In this document: positions 32,208 to 39,943 of the stretch, in pieces
How positions within the stretch are numbered: the first letter of the stretch is position 1
How the letters are laid out: each line of letters opens with the position of its first letter
DNA from: Paracoccus indicus
GTDB taxonomy: Bacteria > Pseudomonadota > Alphaproteobacteria > Rhodobacterales > Rhodobacteraceae
Reading direction: 5' to 3'
DNA length: 64,000 nt
Assembly (NCBI RefSeq): GCF_003056335.1
Contig: NZ_PYWA01000002.1
Span: 248,001-312,000 of the forward strand
Made by a program: the position numbers and the translations under genes
Notes under the pieces: model-generated
Seen by the model: the letters and a program-made list of their open reading frames with translations, nothing else
Database searches by the model: none
Told to the model about the DNA's origin: nothing

Positions 32208-33836
32208 ATGGATGGCATGATGATGAACCGCCCGCTGCTGCAAAGCGGCCTGCTGGATTTCGCCGCAGAGAGCTTTCCCGGATCGGAGATCGTCTCGCGC
32301 CGGGTGGAGGGCGATCTGCATCGTCAAGGCTGGGCCGATACGCGGGCGCGTGCCGTGCAGCTGTCGCTGGCCCTGCAGGACATGGGCGTGGGCCTGGGCG
32401 ACCGGGTGGCGACCTTGGCGTGGAACGGCCACCGCCATCTTGAGATCTATCACGCCGTTCCGGCCATCGGGGCCGTCTGCCACACGATCAACCCGCGGCT
32501 GTCGCCCGAACAGATGTGCTTCATCGCCCATCACGCGGGCGACGGGATGCTGTTCACCGATCTGACCTTCGTGCCGCTGCTGGAAAAGCTGAAGGATCAG
32601 CTGCCGCCGATGCGCTATGTCATCATGACCGATCGCGCGCATATGCCGGAAAACATCCTCGATGCGCTCTGCTACGAGGAATTGCTGGAGGGGCGGGCCA
32701 CCGACCGCGAATGGCCCGAGTTTCCGGAAACCACCGCCTCGGGGCTGTGCTATACCTCGGGGACGACGGGCGATCCCAAGGGGACGCTTTACAGCCATCG
32801 TTCCAACATGCTGCATTCGCTGGCGACGGCGGCGGTTCTGGGCCCCGATCTGGGCATCCAGCCGCGCATCCTGCCCGTGGTGCCGCTGTTTCATGTCAAC
32901 GCCTGGGGGCTGCCCTTCACCGCGCCCCTGATCGGGGCCAGCCTGATCATGCCGGGGCCGAACCTCGACGGGGCCAGCCTGTGGGACCTGTGCCAAGCCG
33001 AGGGCGTGCAAAGCGCATGGGGCGTGCCGACCATCTGGCAGGGGCTCTATGCCGAGATGAAGGCCCGCGGCGCCAAGCCCGATGCCCTGCGCCACATCGT
33101 CGTCGGCGGCAGCGCCATGCCTCGCAGCCTGACCGAGGGCTTCGAGAAGCTGGGCATCGACGTGAACCACGCCTGGGGCATGACCGAGACCTCGCCCCTT
33201 GGCAGCCAGGGGTCGCTGACGGCCCAGCAGCGCGAATTGCCCTTCGATCAGCGCATGGACCTGAAGCAGACCCAAGGCCGCCGCGTCTTCGGAGTCGAGA
33301 TGAAGATCATCGGCGACGACGGCAGCCGCCAGCCCCATGACGGCAAGGCGATGGGTGAGCTTTACGTCCGCGGGAATACCGTCGCCGGCGGCTATTACAA
33401 CAACCCGCAGGCGGGGGCGAAGGTCATCGACAAGGACGGTTGGTTCGGGACGGGCGACATCGCCTCGATCGCGCCGGACAGCAGGCTGACCCTGCACGAC
33501 CGCGCCAAGGACCTGATCAAGTCGGGCGGCGAGTGGATCAGCTCGATCGACGTGGAAAACCTGGCGCTGGCGCATCCGGGTGTGGCCCAATGCGCAGTGA
33601 TCGCCATGTCGCATCCGAAATGGGATGAACGTCCGCTGATGGTGGTGAAATGCGCGGGCGATGCGCGCCCCACGTTGGAGGAGATCTGCACCACGCTGGA
33701 ACGGCATCTGGCCAAATGGCAGTTCCCCGACGACCTGGTCTATGTCGACGACATGCCGATGACCGCCACCGGCAAGATCAGCAAGCTGACCCTGCGCCAG
33801 CAGTTCAAGGACCACGTGCTGCCCGACCTGCGTTAG
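32208..33836 (+). CDS. Acyl-CoA synthetase (medium/long-chain fatty acid-CoA ligase)
   Basis: This AMP-forming enzyme of 542 residues activates a carboxylic acid to its CoA thioester. The ATP loop is YTSGTTGDPKGTLYSH, the second motif is WGMTETSPLG, and the hinge region is DGWFGTGDIASI followed by RAKDLIKSGGEWIS. The C-terminal lysine motif is MTATGKISKLTLR. It resembles AlkK-type medium-chain ligases, but chain length cannot be read from sequence. An AAGGAGGAG ribosome site lies before the ATG. Its stop overlaps the convergent thioesterase gene by four bases. Confidence 0.9.
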   Translation: MDGMMMNRPLLQSGLLDFAAESFPGSEIVSRRVEGDLHRQGWADTRARAVQLSLALQDMGVGLGDRVATLAWNGHRHLEIYHAVPAIGAVCHTINPRLSPEQMCFIAHHAGDGMLFTDLTFVPLLEKLKDQLPPMRYVIMTDRAHMPENILDALCYEELLEGRATDREWPEFPETTASGLCYTSGTTGDPKGTLYSHRSNMLHSLATAAVLGPDLGIQPRILPVVPLFHVNAWGLPFTAPLIGASLIMPGPNLDGASLWDLCQAEGVQSAWGVPTIWQGLYAEMKARGAKPDALRHIVVGGSAMPRSLTEGFEKLGIDVNHAWGMTETSPLGSQGSLTAQQRELPFDQRMDLKQTQGRRVFGVEMKIIGDDGSRQPHDGKAMGELYVRGNTVAGGYYNNPQAGAKVIDKDGWFGTGDIASIAPDSRLTLHDRAKDLIKSGGEWISSIDVENLALAHPGVAQCAVIAMSHPKWDERPLMVVKCAGDARPTLEEICTTLERHLAKWQFPDDLVYVDDMPMTATGKISKLTLRQQFKDHVLPDLR

Positions 33837-34267
33837 GGGGCGCGCATGGCCTCCAGCGCGGCGCGCTGTTCGTCCGGGATGGGGACGGGACGGCGCGTCG
33901 TGTTGTCGACGGTCACCATCACGAAGTGCGACCGCGCCGATTCCGTCGGGTCATCGGCGCGGAACATCCCCATCTCGAACCGGGTCGAGGTTCGCCCGAT
34001 ATGGGCCACGCGCAGCCCGATGGTCAGGCGGTCGGGATAGGCGACCTCGCGCAGGAACTGGCAGCCGTTCTCGACCACCACCATGATCGGTGCGTCCGAG
34101 GCGTGGTCCAGAAAGCCCTTGTCGATCAGCGACATGTTCATCGCCTCGTCGAACAGCTCAAGGTAGGTGGCGTTGTACATATGGCCGAACTGGTCGTTGT
34201 CGCGCCAGCGTGTCTGCATGGGCTGAAAGACGGCATAGGCGTCGCGGTGGCGGGCGGGTTCGGACAT
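33833..34267 (-). CDS. Acyl-CoA thioesterase, 4-hydroxybenzoyl-CoA type
   Basis: This is a 144-residue hot-dog thioesterase. The segment RWRDNDQFGHMYNATYLELFDEA carries the Asp/His/Asn pattern of the 4HBT/YbgC group. It converges on the acyl-CoA ligase with a four-base overlap of stops, and follows the ribbon-helix-helix gene with a four-base gap, so it may be the last gene of a fumC-led minus-strand group. Substrate is not known. Confidence 0.82.
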   Translation of the reverse strand: MSEPARHRDAYAVFQPMQTRWRDNDQFGHMYNATYLELFDEAMNMSLIDKGFLDHASDAPIMVVVENGCQFLREVAYPDRLTIGLRVAHIGRTSTRFEMGMFRADDPTESARSHFVMVTVDNTTRRPVPIPDEQRAALEAMRAP

Positions 34268-34271
34268 CGTG

Positions 34272-34508
34272 TCAATCCTTGGTCATCAGGCCGTGCAGCA
34301 CGAATAGCCGCAGCGCCGTCGCCAACCCCACATCGGGCGGGCGGGCATGGTCGATATGGCCGATCAGGGCGGCGCGGGTCATGTCGCGGGCACCGGCCTC
34401 GACGGTCAGCAGCCGCCAGAACGGATCCTCCAGCGAGACCGAGGTTCGGTGCCCGTCGATCGTCACCGAGCGCTTGGCTGGCGGCGACATGGGGGGCAGG
34501 TCAATCAT
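34272..34508 (-). CDS. Ribbon-helix-helix domain protein
   Basis: This is a 78-residue protein with the pattern KRSVTIDGHRTSVSLEDPFW followed by two helices, as in the RHH_4 group of small putative DNA-binding proteins. The ATG at 34508 lies inside the 3' end of the DUF4169 gene. The open frame continues to 34637 but only as antisense of that gene. It could be a regulator; the target is unknown. Confidence 0.72.
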   Translation of the reverse strand: MIDLPPMSPPAKRSVTIDGHRTSVSLEDPFWRLLTVEAGARDMTRAALIGHIDHARPPDVGLATALRLFVLHGLMTKD

Positions 34509-34677
34509 CGGTGCGATGCCTGTCCAGCCTGCGTGCGTCCTGTTCGGCCAAGGCCTTGCGCAGATCGGAAACAGGCTTTGCCTCGCCGTGCTTTGCGGCG
34601 CTGGCATCGGCTTCGGACCGCTTGTGGTCGCGGTCACGCTGCTTGCGGGCGGTGCGCAGGTTGATGACGCGGGCCAT
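34501..34677 (-). CDS. DUF4169-like small basic protein
   Basis: This is a 58-residue protein beginning MARVINLRTARKQRDRDHKR, rich in Arg and Lys, with a helical middle (VSDLRKALAEQD). It matches my memory of DUF4169 proteins, found next to fumC and a ribbon-helix-helix gene in Rhodobacterales. It overlaps the following gene by eight bases. No function is known. Confidence 0.7.
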   Translation of the reverse strand: MARVINLRTARKQRDRDHKRSEADASAAKHGEAKPVSDLRKALAEQDARRLDRHRTDD

Positions 34678-34694
34678 GGCGGTGCCTTTGTTGG

Positions 34695-34724
34695 AAAAGG
34701 GGCGGGACCATGATGGCCCCGCCC
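34695..34724 (-). terminator. Terminator after fumC
   Basis: On the minus strand a long stem GGGCGGG-G-CCA pairs with TGG-T-CCCGCCC (one G-U pair) around loop TCA, then CTTTTCC. It sits 10-40 bases after the fumC stop. It may only partly stop transcription before the DUF4169 gene. Confidence 0.75.
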
Positions 34725-34734
34725 TGATCGGTGA

Positions 34735-36129
34735 TCAACCCTTGGGGCTGATCATCTCCTCGGGGCGGACGACGCGGTCGAAGGTCTCGCCGTCGACGAA
34801 GCCCAGGTTGATCGCCTCTTCGCGCAGGGTGGTGCCGTTCTTATGCGCGGTCTTGGCGACCTTGGTGGCGTTGTCATAGCCGATGGTGGGGGCCAGCGCC
34901 GTGACCAGCATCAGCGATTCCTTCATCAGCTTCTCGATGCGTTCGACGTTGGCCTTCGTGCCCACGACCATGTTGTCGGTGAAGCTGCCCGCCGCATCGC
35001 CCAGAAGCTGCATCGACTGCATCAGGTTGTAGGACATCATCGGGTTGTAGACGTTCAGCTCGAAATGTCCCTGCGACCCGGCGAAACCGATGGCCGCGTC
35101 ATTGCCCATGACATGGGCGCAGACCATGGTCAGCGCCTCGGCCTGGGTCGGGTTCACCTTGCCCGGCATGATCGAGGAACCGGGTTCGTTTTCCGGCAGG
35201 ATCAATTCGCCCAGACCCGAACGCGGACCGGACCCCAGCAGGCGCATGTCGTTGGCGATCTTGAACAGCGATGCCGCCACCGTCTTCAGCGCGCCCGAGA
35301 ACATGACCATCGCGTCATGAGCGGCCAGCGCCTCGAACTTGTTGGGGGCGGTGACGAAGGGCAGGTCGGTGATCTTGGCGATCTCGGCCGCGATGGCGGT
35401 GTCCCAGCCCTTCTTGGTGTTCAGGCCCGTGCCGACGGCGGTGCCACCCTGCGCCAGCTCATAGATGTCGGGCAGGCAGGCCTTCACCCTCTCGATCCCC
35501 TTGCGGACCTGATGGGCATAGCCGCCGAATTCCTGGCCAAGCGTCAGCGGCGTCGCATCCTGGGTGTGGGTGCGGCCGATCTTGATGATGTCCTTGAATT
35601 CGTCCGACTTGGCCTCCAGCGCGGATGCCAGCTTTTCCAGACCCGGCAGCAGCACGTCGCGCGCCATCATGCCGATGCCGACATGCATGGCCGTCGGGAA
35701 GGTGTCGTTCGACGACTGGCCCATGTTGCAGTGGTCGTTGGGGTGGACGGGCTTCTTGGAGCCCATCTCGCCGCCCATGATTTCGATCGCGCGGTTGCTG
35801 ATCACCTCGTTGGCGTTCATGTTCGATTGGGTGCCCGACCCCGTCTGCCAAACGACCAGCGGGAAGTTGTCGTCGAACTTGCCCTCGAAGACCTCGGTCG
35901 CGGCCTGTTCCATCGCATCGGCCAGATCGGCGGGCAGATCGCCATTGGTGCGGTTCACGCGGGCGGCGGCCAGCTTGATGGCACCAAGCGCGCGGATGAT
36001 GGCGACGGGCTGGCGTTCCCAACCGATGGGGAAGTTGATGATGGACCGCTGCGTCTGAGCGCCCCAGTATTTCGACGCATCGACGTCCAGCGGGCCAAAG
36101 CTGTCGGTTTCGGTACGGGTCTTGGTCAT
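34735..36129 (-). CDS. fumC: Class II fumarate hydratase
   Basis: This iron-free fumarase converts fumarate and L-malate in the TCA cycle. It is 464 residues, with the superfamily signature [11 protein letters not shown] and the segments [11 protein letters not shown] and [17 protein letters not shown]. The length is normal. The adjacent downstream genes on the same strand encode a DUF4169-like protein and a ribbon-helix-helix protein. Confidence 0.96.
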   Translation of the reverse strand: MTKTRTETDSFGPLDVDASKYWGAQTQRSIINFPIGWERQPVAIIRALGAIKLAAARVNRTNGDLPADLADAMEQAATEVFEGKFDDNFPLVVWQTGSGTQSNMNANEVISNRAIEIMGGEMGSKKPVHPNDHCNMGQSSNDTFPTAMHVGIGMMARDVLLPGLEKLASALEAKSDEFKDIIKIGRTHTQDATPLTLGQEFGGYAHQVRKGIERVKACLPDIYELAQGGTAVGTGLNTKKGWDTAIAAEIAKITDLPFVTAPNKFEALAAHDAMVMFSGALKTVAASLFKIANDMRLLGSGPRSGLGELILPENEPGSSIMPGKVNPTQAEALTMVCAHVMGNDAAIGFAGSQGHFELNVYNPMMSYNLMQSMQLLGDAAGSFTDNMVVGTKANVERIEKLMKESLMLVTALAPTIGYDNATKVAKTAHKNGTTLREEAINLGFVDGETFDRVVRPEEMISPKG

Positions 36130-36214
36130 CGGGTCGCTCCCTTGCGGTTTTCACGCGGGTTGTAGCGGCGCAGGGCCGGATTCGCAATTGGTATGCAACG
36201 GTATGCGGGCGGCG

Positions 36215-37090
36215 TCAGCCCTGCAGTGCGTCGATGGCAGAACCCAAGCGTGGCATCGCATCATCGGGCAGGGGCAGCAGCGGACGCGGGGGCAGGGCCG
36301 TCGTCAGCCCCATGATACGGGCCGCTGCATGGACCACACGCAGGCTGCCATGGGCGATGAACAGATCCCAGAGCGTTTGGAACCGCGCCTGCCATTCCTG
36401 CGTCGGATTGTGATCGCCCGACATGGCCGCGCGTGTTAACGCCAGCGATTGCTCCGGCCACAAACCCGCCGCGACGCTGAACCAGGCATCCGCGCCTGCC
36501 AGCAGGGCATCCGCGCAGCCCCAGTCACCGCTGTAGCCGATGGCGAAACCCGATGGCAGCAGGCTGCGCAGCTCTGCGATGCGTCCCGTAAAATCATCAT
36601 CGGCGGGCAGGGGCATCTTGACGGCGCTCACCTGCGGCAGCTGCGCCAGCCGGGCCAGCAGTTCCGGGCTGAAGGAGAAATGCGTGGTCGATGGGTTGTT
36701 GTAGATGCAGATCGGCAGATCCGAGGCCCCTGCGACGGTCCTGAAATGCTGAAAGACCTCATCCTCGGTCAAAGGGGTATAGGACATGGGCGCCAGCAGC
36801 AGCCCCGCCGCGCCCGCATCGGCGGCATGACGGGCCAGCCGCGCCGAGACGTCGCTGCGCAGCGCCCCGACGCCTACGATGACCGGCGCTTGCGCCGCGT
36901 CCAAGGCGATCTGGGTCGCCCGCATCCGTTGATCCGGCGTCAGATAGGCATAGCCCCCGGTCGAACCCAGGATCCCGATGCTGTCGACGCCGGCCTGCCC
37001 GAGGCGGTCGATCAGGCCCGCCAGTTCCGCAGCGATCGGATTGCCGTCATCATCAGTGGGGGTGATGGGGAAGGCGGACAATCCATGCAT
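36215..37090 (-). CDS. Dihydrodipicolinate synthase family protein
   Basis: This is a TIM-barrel aldolase/lyase of the DapA/NAL family, 291 residues from the ATG at 37090. The Schiff-base lysine lies in VSAVKMPLP and the catalytic tyrosine in ICIYNNPSTTHF. The segment GILGSTGGYAYLT replaces the usual G-T-T-G-E phosphate/pyruvate motif, so it is probably not the lysine-biosynthesis DapA. It may act on another 2-oxo acid such as a sugar acid. It starts 22 bases after the sspB stop on the same strand. Confidence 0.82.
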   Translation of the reverse strand: MHGLSAFPITPTDDDGNPIAAELAGLIDRLGQAGVDSIGILGSTGGYAYLTPDQRMRATQIALDAAQAPVIVGVGALRSDVSARLARHAADAGAAGLLLAPMSYTPLTEDEVFQHFRTVAGASDLPICIYNNPSTTHFSFSPELLARLAQLPQVSAVKMPLPADDDFTGRIAELRSLLPSGFAIGYSGDWGCADALLAGADAWFSVAAGLWPEQSLALTRAAMSGDHNPTQEWQARFQTLWDLFIAHGSLRVVHAAARIMGLTTALPPRPLLPLPDDAMPRLGSAIDALQG

Positions 37091-37112
37091 CGCAGTCGTC
37101 CCCGTCGCCAGT

Positions 37113-37595
37113 TTACTTGCGCCAGCGATCCAGGCTGACGACCTCTCCGCCGCCCGAAGGGGGGGTGTCGTCGCCGTCATCCTCGGCGTTGAGGTCGAAA
37201 TCGGCGTCGACCTCGGCATCCTCATCCTCGTCCTCGCCGTCCTGCGTCTCGAAGCGCAGGCCGAATTCGACCGAGGGGTCGACGAAGGTGCGCAGCGCAT
37301 CGAAGGGGATGTGCAGCGGTTCGGGGGAATTGCCGAAATTCAATGTGATGGTGAAATGGTCGTCCGCCACGGTCAGGTTGTCGAACCAGTTCTGCACGAC
37401 GATGGTCATTTCCTCGGGATAGCGTTCGCGCAGCCAATCGGCCATCTCGACGCCATCGTCGCGAGTATCGAAGGTGATGAAGAAATGGTGTTCGCCCGGC
37501 AGGCCGTCGCGCGCGACCTTGCGCAGCACTTCGGCAATCAGCCCCTGCATCGCGCGATGCATCATTCCGCCGTAATCCAATTCAGACCGCGCCAT
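37113..37595 (-). CDS. sspB: SspB family ClpXP adaptor
   Basis: This is a 160-residue adaptor of the alphaproteobacterial SspB type. It binds the ssrA tag and delivers tagged peptides to the ClpXP protease. The folded N-terminal domain (about residues 1-110) includes HHFFITFDTRDDGVEMADWL and LNFGNSPEPLHIPFDAL. A very acidic linker follows (EDEDEDAEVDADFD), and the ClpX-binding tail is GEVVSLDRWRK. The gene lies directly downstream of the tmRNA gene, which encodes the tag it recognises. GAAAGG precedes the ATG. Confidence 0.9.
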   Translation of the reverse strand: MARSELDYGGMMHRAMQGLIAEVLRKVARDGLPGEHHFFITFDTRDDGVEMADWLRERYPEEMTIVVQNWFDNLTVADDHFTITLNFGNSPEPLHIPFDALRTFVDPSVEFGLRFETQDGEDEDEDAEVDADFDLNAEDDGDDTPPSGGGEVVSLDRWRK

Positions 37596-37673
37596 GGTTC
37601 AACCTTTCATCTTGCGCGCCAAGCATAGGGATATGGGCGTCGAAGAAAAGGGGGGCATGTGGGGAAATGAGGT

Positions 37674-37988
37674 GCAGGATTCTGTTGCCAGGCTCCTGCG
37701 GGCCCCGCCTTACGCTGCTAGGCGCAAGGGCTTAGGTTTCGATCTTTCGGACTGCTTACGCAGCCAGAGCGACCGGAGCACGGTTGTCATTGGCAACTGT
37801 ACGTTTTGCACCGATAACGGTAGTAGCTCACCGAGACAAAGCTTACCCCTTTAGACGTTCGTCGATCCTGTTTCGGCCCCATTCGCCCCCAATGAAGGGT
37901 TGTCTGGTGGAGCCGCCGGGTACCGCCCCCGGGTCCGATCCGCTTATTACGAGCGCGTTTATGTCCATAGTCCGAATTGCTTCGAACA
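37674..37988 (-). ncRNA. ssrA: Circularly permuted two-piece tmRNA
   Basis: On the minus strand the acceptor piece comes first and ends in CGGCTCCACCA (plus 37905-37915), with a T-stem CCGGG/CCCGG just before it. After a short spacer the coding piece begins GGGGCCG (37874-37880), whose seven bases pair with CGGCTCC to form the acceptor stem, so the gene is permuted as in other alphaproteobacteria. The coding piece contains a tag frame at 37756-37794 reading ANDNRAPVALAA and then stop. A GCAGGA/TCCTGC hairpin at 37674-37699 may mark the 3' end. The spacer between the pieces would be removed by processing. Both outer ends are approximate. Confidence 0.9.
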
Positions 37989-37993
37989 GATCT

Positions 37994-38022
37994 GATATAG
38001 GACGGTGGTCCTGTGGCTGCAA
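37994..38022 (-). promoter_or_regulatory. tmRNA promoter
   Basis: On the minus strand TTGCAG (plus 38017-38022) and TATATC (plus 37994-37999) are separated by exactly 17 bases, a good housekeeping sigma promoter. Transcription would start near 37987, just before the acceptor piece. Confidence 0.75.
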
Positions 38023-38049
38023 GGGGGCAGGGGCTTCACCCGGAACAGG

Positions 38050-38081
38050 AAAAGGGGGCGAACCTTGCGGAACGCCCCCTT
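38050..38081 (-). terminator. Terminator of the ectoine operon
   Basis: On the minus strand AAGGGGGCG pairs with CGCCCCCTT around a 12-base loop and is followed by TTCC, giving the run CCCCCTTTTCC. It ends the ectABC-ask transcript just before the tmRNA promoter. Confidence 0.85.
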
Positions 38082-38103
38082 GGGGTTTCTTGGCTTATAG
38101 GCC

Positions 38104-39543
38104 TCAGGCGGCCTTGCTGATCAGCTGCGCCTGATCTTCGACCAAGGCGCGGTGCAGGGCCTTGATGACACCTGCCAGCGAGTCGCGTTCGACGATGAAC
38201 TGCACATCGACGGGACGGGGGCCCTGCGTCGCGCCGATCGCCTCCAGATCGGCCGCAGCCAGCGCGTTCAAGCCGCGGCTGAGGACTGCCAGACCGTCCA
38301 GATCACGTCCCACGGCCGAGGCCATGGCCACCGCGCGCGAGGAGACATCGGCCGAGGGGTAACGCTCGGTCAGGTCCTTTTCAACGCGGCGCAGCACCTT
38401 GAGGCTGCTGTCGACGTAATGCGTGATCGTATTGGCGTTAGACACCTTGCTGACAATGCGCACCTTGTGACGGGTCAGCACCTCGAGGATGAAGGCGTCA
38501 TAGCCCTTGGCCCCGACCATGTCCTGCTCGAACAGTTCCAGCGCCAAGACGTCCAGACCGGTGACGATCTCGACCCCCGGCTCGGAGGCGGGCTGATCGT
38601 CGATCAGGGTGCCGGGATCATGCGGTTCGAAGGCATTGGTCACGCGCAGGGGAACGCCCGATTGGCGCAGCGTCTTGGCGGCCTTGGGGTGGATCGCCTC
38701 CATTCCCAGGTTCGACAGCTGGTCGGCCACGTCGTAATTGGTGCGCCCCAGCTTGCGGACGGCATCCGCGCCGACAAGGTTCGGGTCCGCCGAGGACAGG
38801 TGGAACTCCTTGTGGATGATCGCCTCGCGTGCGCCGGTCAGGGCGGCAAGCCGCGAGAAGGTCACCTCGGAATAGCCGCGGTCGAATTCGCGCATCAGGC
38901 CTTCGCGGCACTGGGCATAGCCGGTGACGATCGGGATCTCGGAATGCGGATCGACGCCTTCCATTGCACCGGTGATGCGTTCGTCCAGGCTGACCTCGCC
39001 CTCGTCGCGCCAACCCGACAGGTCGACGAAACGCGCCTGAACACCGGCCCGCTGGATCATCAGCGTGGTGACGAAGGCGGAATGCGCCTCGCCCAGGCCC
39101 GAGAGCAATTCGCGGGTCTGCAGCATGTGTTCGGAGAGGCGGAAATGGCCATAGGAGCACAGGCGCTGCAGGTCGATCAGGCAGTTGCGGGCGCCAAGGA
39201 TGCGGTCACGCACGAAGTCGTCGGCACGTTCCAGATCACCGGGATGTTCCAGGATACCGCGATGCGCCTCGATCATGGCGTCCGAGACGCGGTCCAACGC
39301 CTCGAGCCAGCCATGGTCGCCGCCGCCGTTGGCGAAGGCCGCATAGACGCCGGGCTTGCCCGACTTCTTGTGCTCCAGCAGCAGGTTGGTGATGCCGCCG
39401 AAGGCCGAGACCACGAAGATCCGACCGTATAGGTCGGTCCCCGTGCGGTCCCCGATCAGCAGGGTGTCGCGCAACTCATGGACCCGCGACATCGACGTGC
39501 CACCGATCTTTTCGACCGTGTGTGTGTTGTTCGGGTCTGCCAT
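38104..39543 (-). CDS. ask: Aspartate kinase of the ectoine cluster
   Basis: This enzyme phosphorylates L-aspartate, the first step toward aspartate semialdehyde and thus ectoine. It is 479 residues and begins with the kinase motif EKIGGTSMSRV, typical of the Ask_Ect subfamily found with ect genes. C-terminal regulatory segments are present (DVSSRAVAMASAVGRDL). It is the last gene of ectABC-ask, three bases after ectC. Ask_Ect enzymes are considered less feedback-inhibited than housekeeping LysC, which would secure precursor under salt stress. Confidence 0.93.
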   Translation of the reverse strand: MADPNNTHTVEKIGGTSMSRVHELRDTLLIGDRTGTDLYGRIFVVSAFGGITNLLLEHKKSGKPGVYAAFANGGGDHGWLEALDRVSDAMIEAHRGILEHPGDLERADDFVRDRILGARNCLIDLQRLCSYGHFRLSEHMLQTRELLSGLGEAHSAFVTTLMIQRAGVQARFVDLSGWRDEGEVSLDERITGAMEGVDPHSEIPIVTGYAQCREGLMREFDRGYSEVTFSRLAALTGAREAIIHKEFHLSSADPNLVGADAVRKLGRTNYDVADQLSNLGMEAIHPKAAKTLRQSGVPLRVTNAFEPHDPGTLIDDQPASEPGVEIVTGLDVLALELFEQDMVGAKGYDAFILEVLTRHKVRIVSKVSNANTITHYVDSSLKVLRRVEKDLTERYPSADVSSRAVAMASAVGRDLDGLAVLSRGLNALAAADLEAIGATQGPRPVDVQFIVERDSLAGVIKALHRALVEDQAQLISKAA

Positions 39544-39546
39544 GAC

Positions 39547-39939
39547 TTACGCCGTTTCTTCGGCAGGGGCATAGCTGCCGTCTTCGCGGTGAACTTCGGT
39601 CCCGGTCACGGGCGGGTTGAAGCAGCAGGCCATGACCAGCGTCTCTTCCGCGCGCAGGATGTGCTTGTCGTGAAGGTTCAGTGCATACATCACGCCGGGC
39701 GTGATCTCATGCGTTTCACCGGTACCCAGATCGGTGATCGAGCCTTTGCCCTGCATGCAGAACACGCTTTCGAAGTGATGCTTATAGTGGAACTGGTGTT
39801 CCGACCCCGCATGAAGTGTCGTGATGTGGAACGAGAACCCCATTCCGTCGTCGGCCAACAGCATGCGGACCGAGTTCCACTGGGCGTCCGAAACCGAACG
39901 GTCGGTGTCTTTGAGCTTGTTGAAATCGCGTACAATCAT
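39547..39939 (-). CDS. ectC: L-ectoine synthase
   Basis: EctC is a small cupin-fold enzyme that closes N-gamma-acetyl-diaminobutyrate to ectoine. It is 130 residues, starting MIVRDFNKLKDTDR, with SFHITTLHAGSEHQFHYKHH and ESVFCMQGKGSITDLGTGE as typical cupin segments. The longer frame to 39990 is only antisense/leader sequence. It begins four bases after the ectB stop. Confidence 0.96.
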   Translation of the reverse strand: MIVRDFNKLKDTDRSVSDAQWNSVRMLLADDGMGFSFHITTLHAGSEHQFHYKHHFESVFCMQGKGSITDLGTGETHEITPGVMYALNLHDKHILRAEETLVMACCFNPPVTGTEVHREDGSYAPAEETA

Positions 39940-39943
39940 GATG

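Noticed and set aside
34272..34677. DUF4169/ribbon-helix-helix pair as a toxin-antitoxin system
   Set aside because: Only size and overlap suggest it. Neither protein shows toxin motifs, and their place next to fumC looks like a fixed chromosomal arrangement.
37594..38134. Two small plus-strand frames in the gap before the ectoine operon
   Set aside because: They fall on the opposite strand of the tmRNA gene, whose acceptor stem, tag and promoter explain the sequence.
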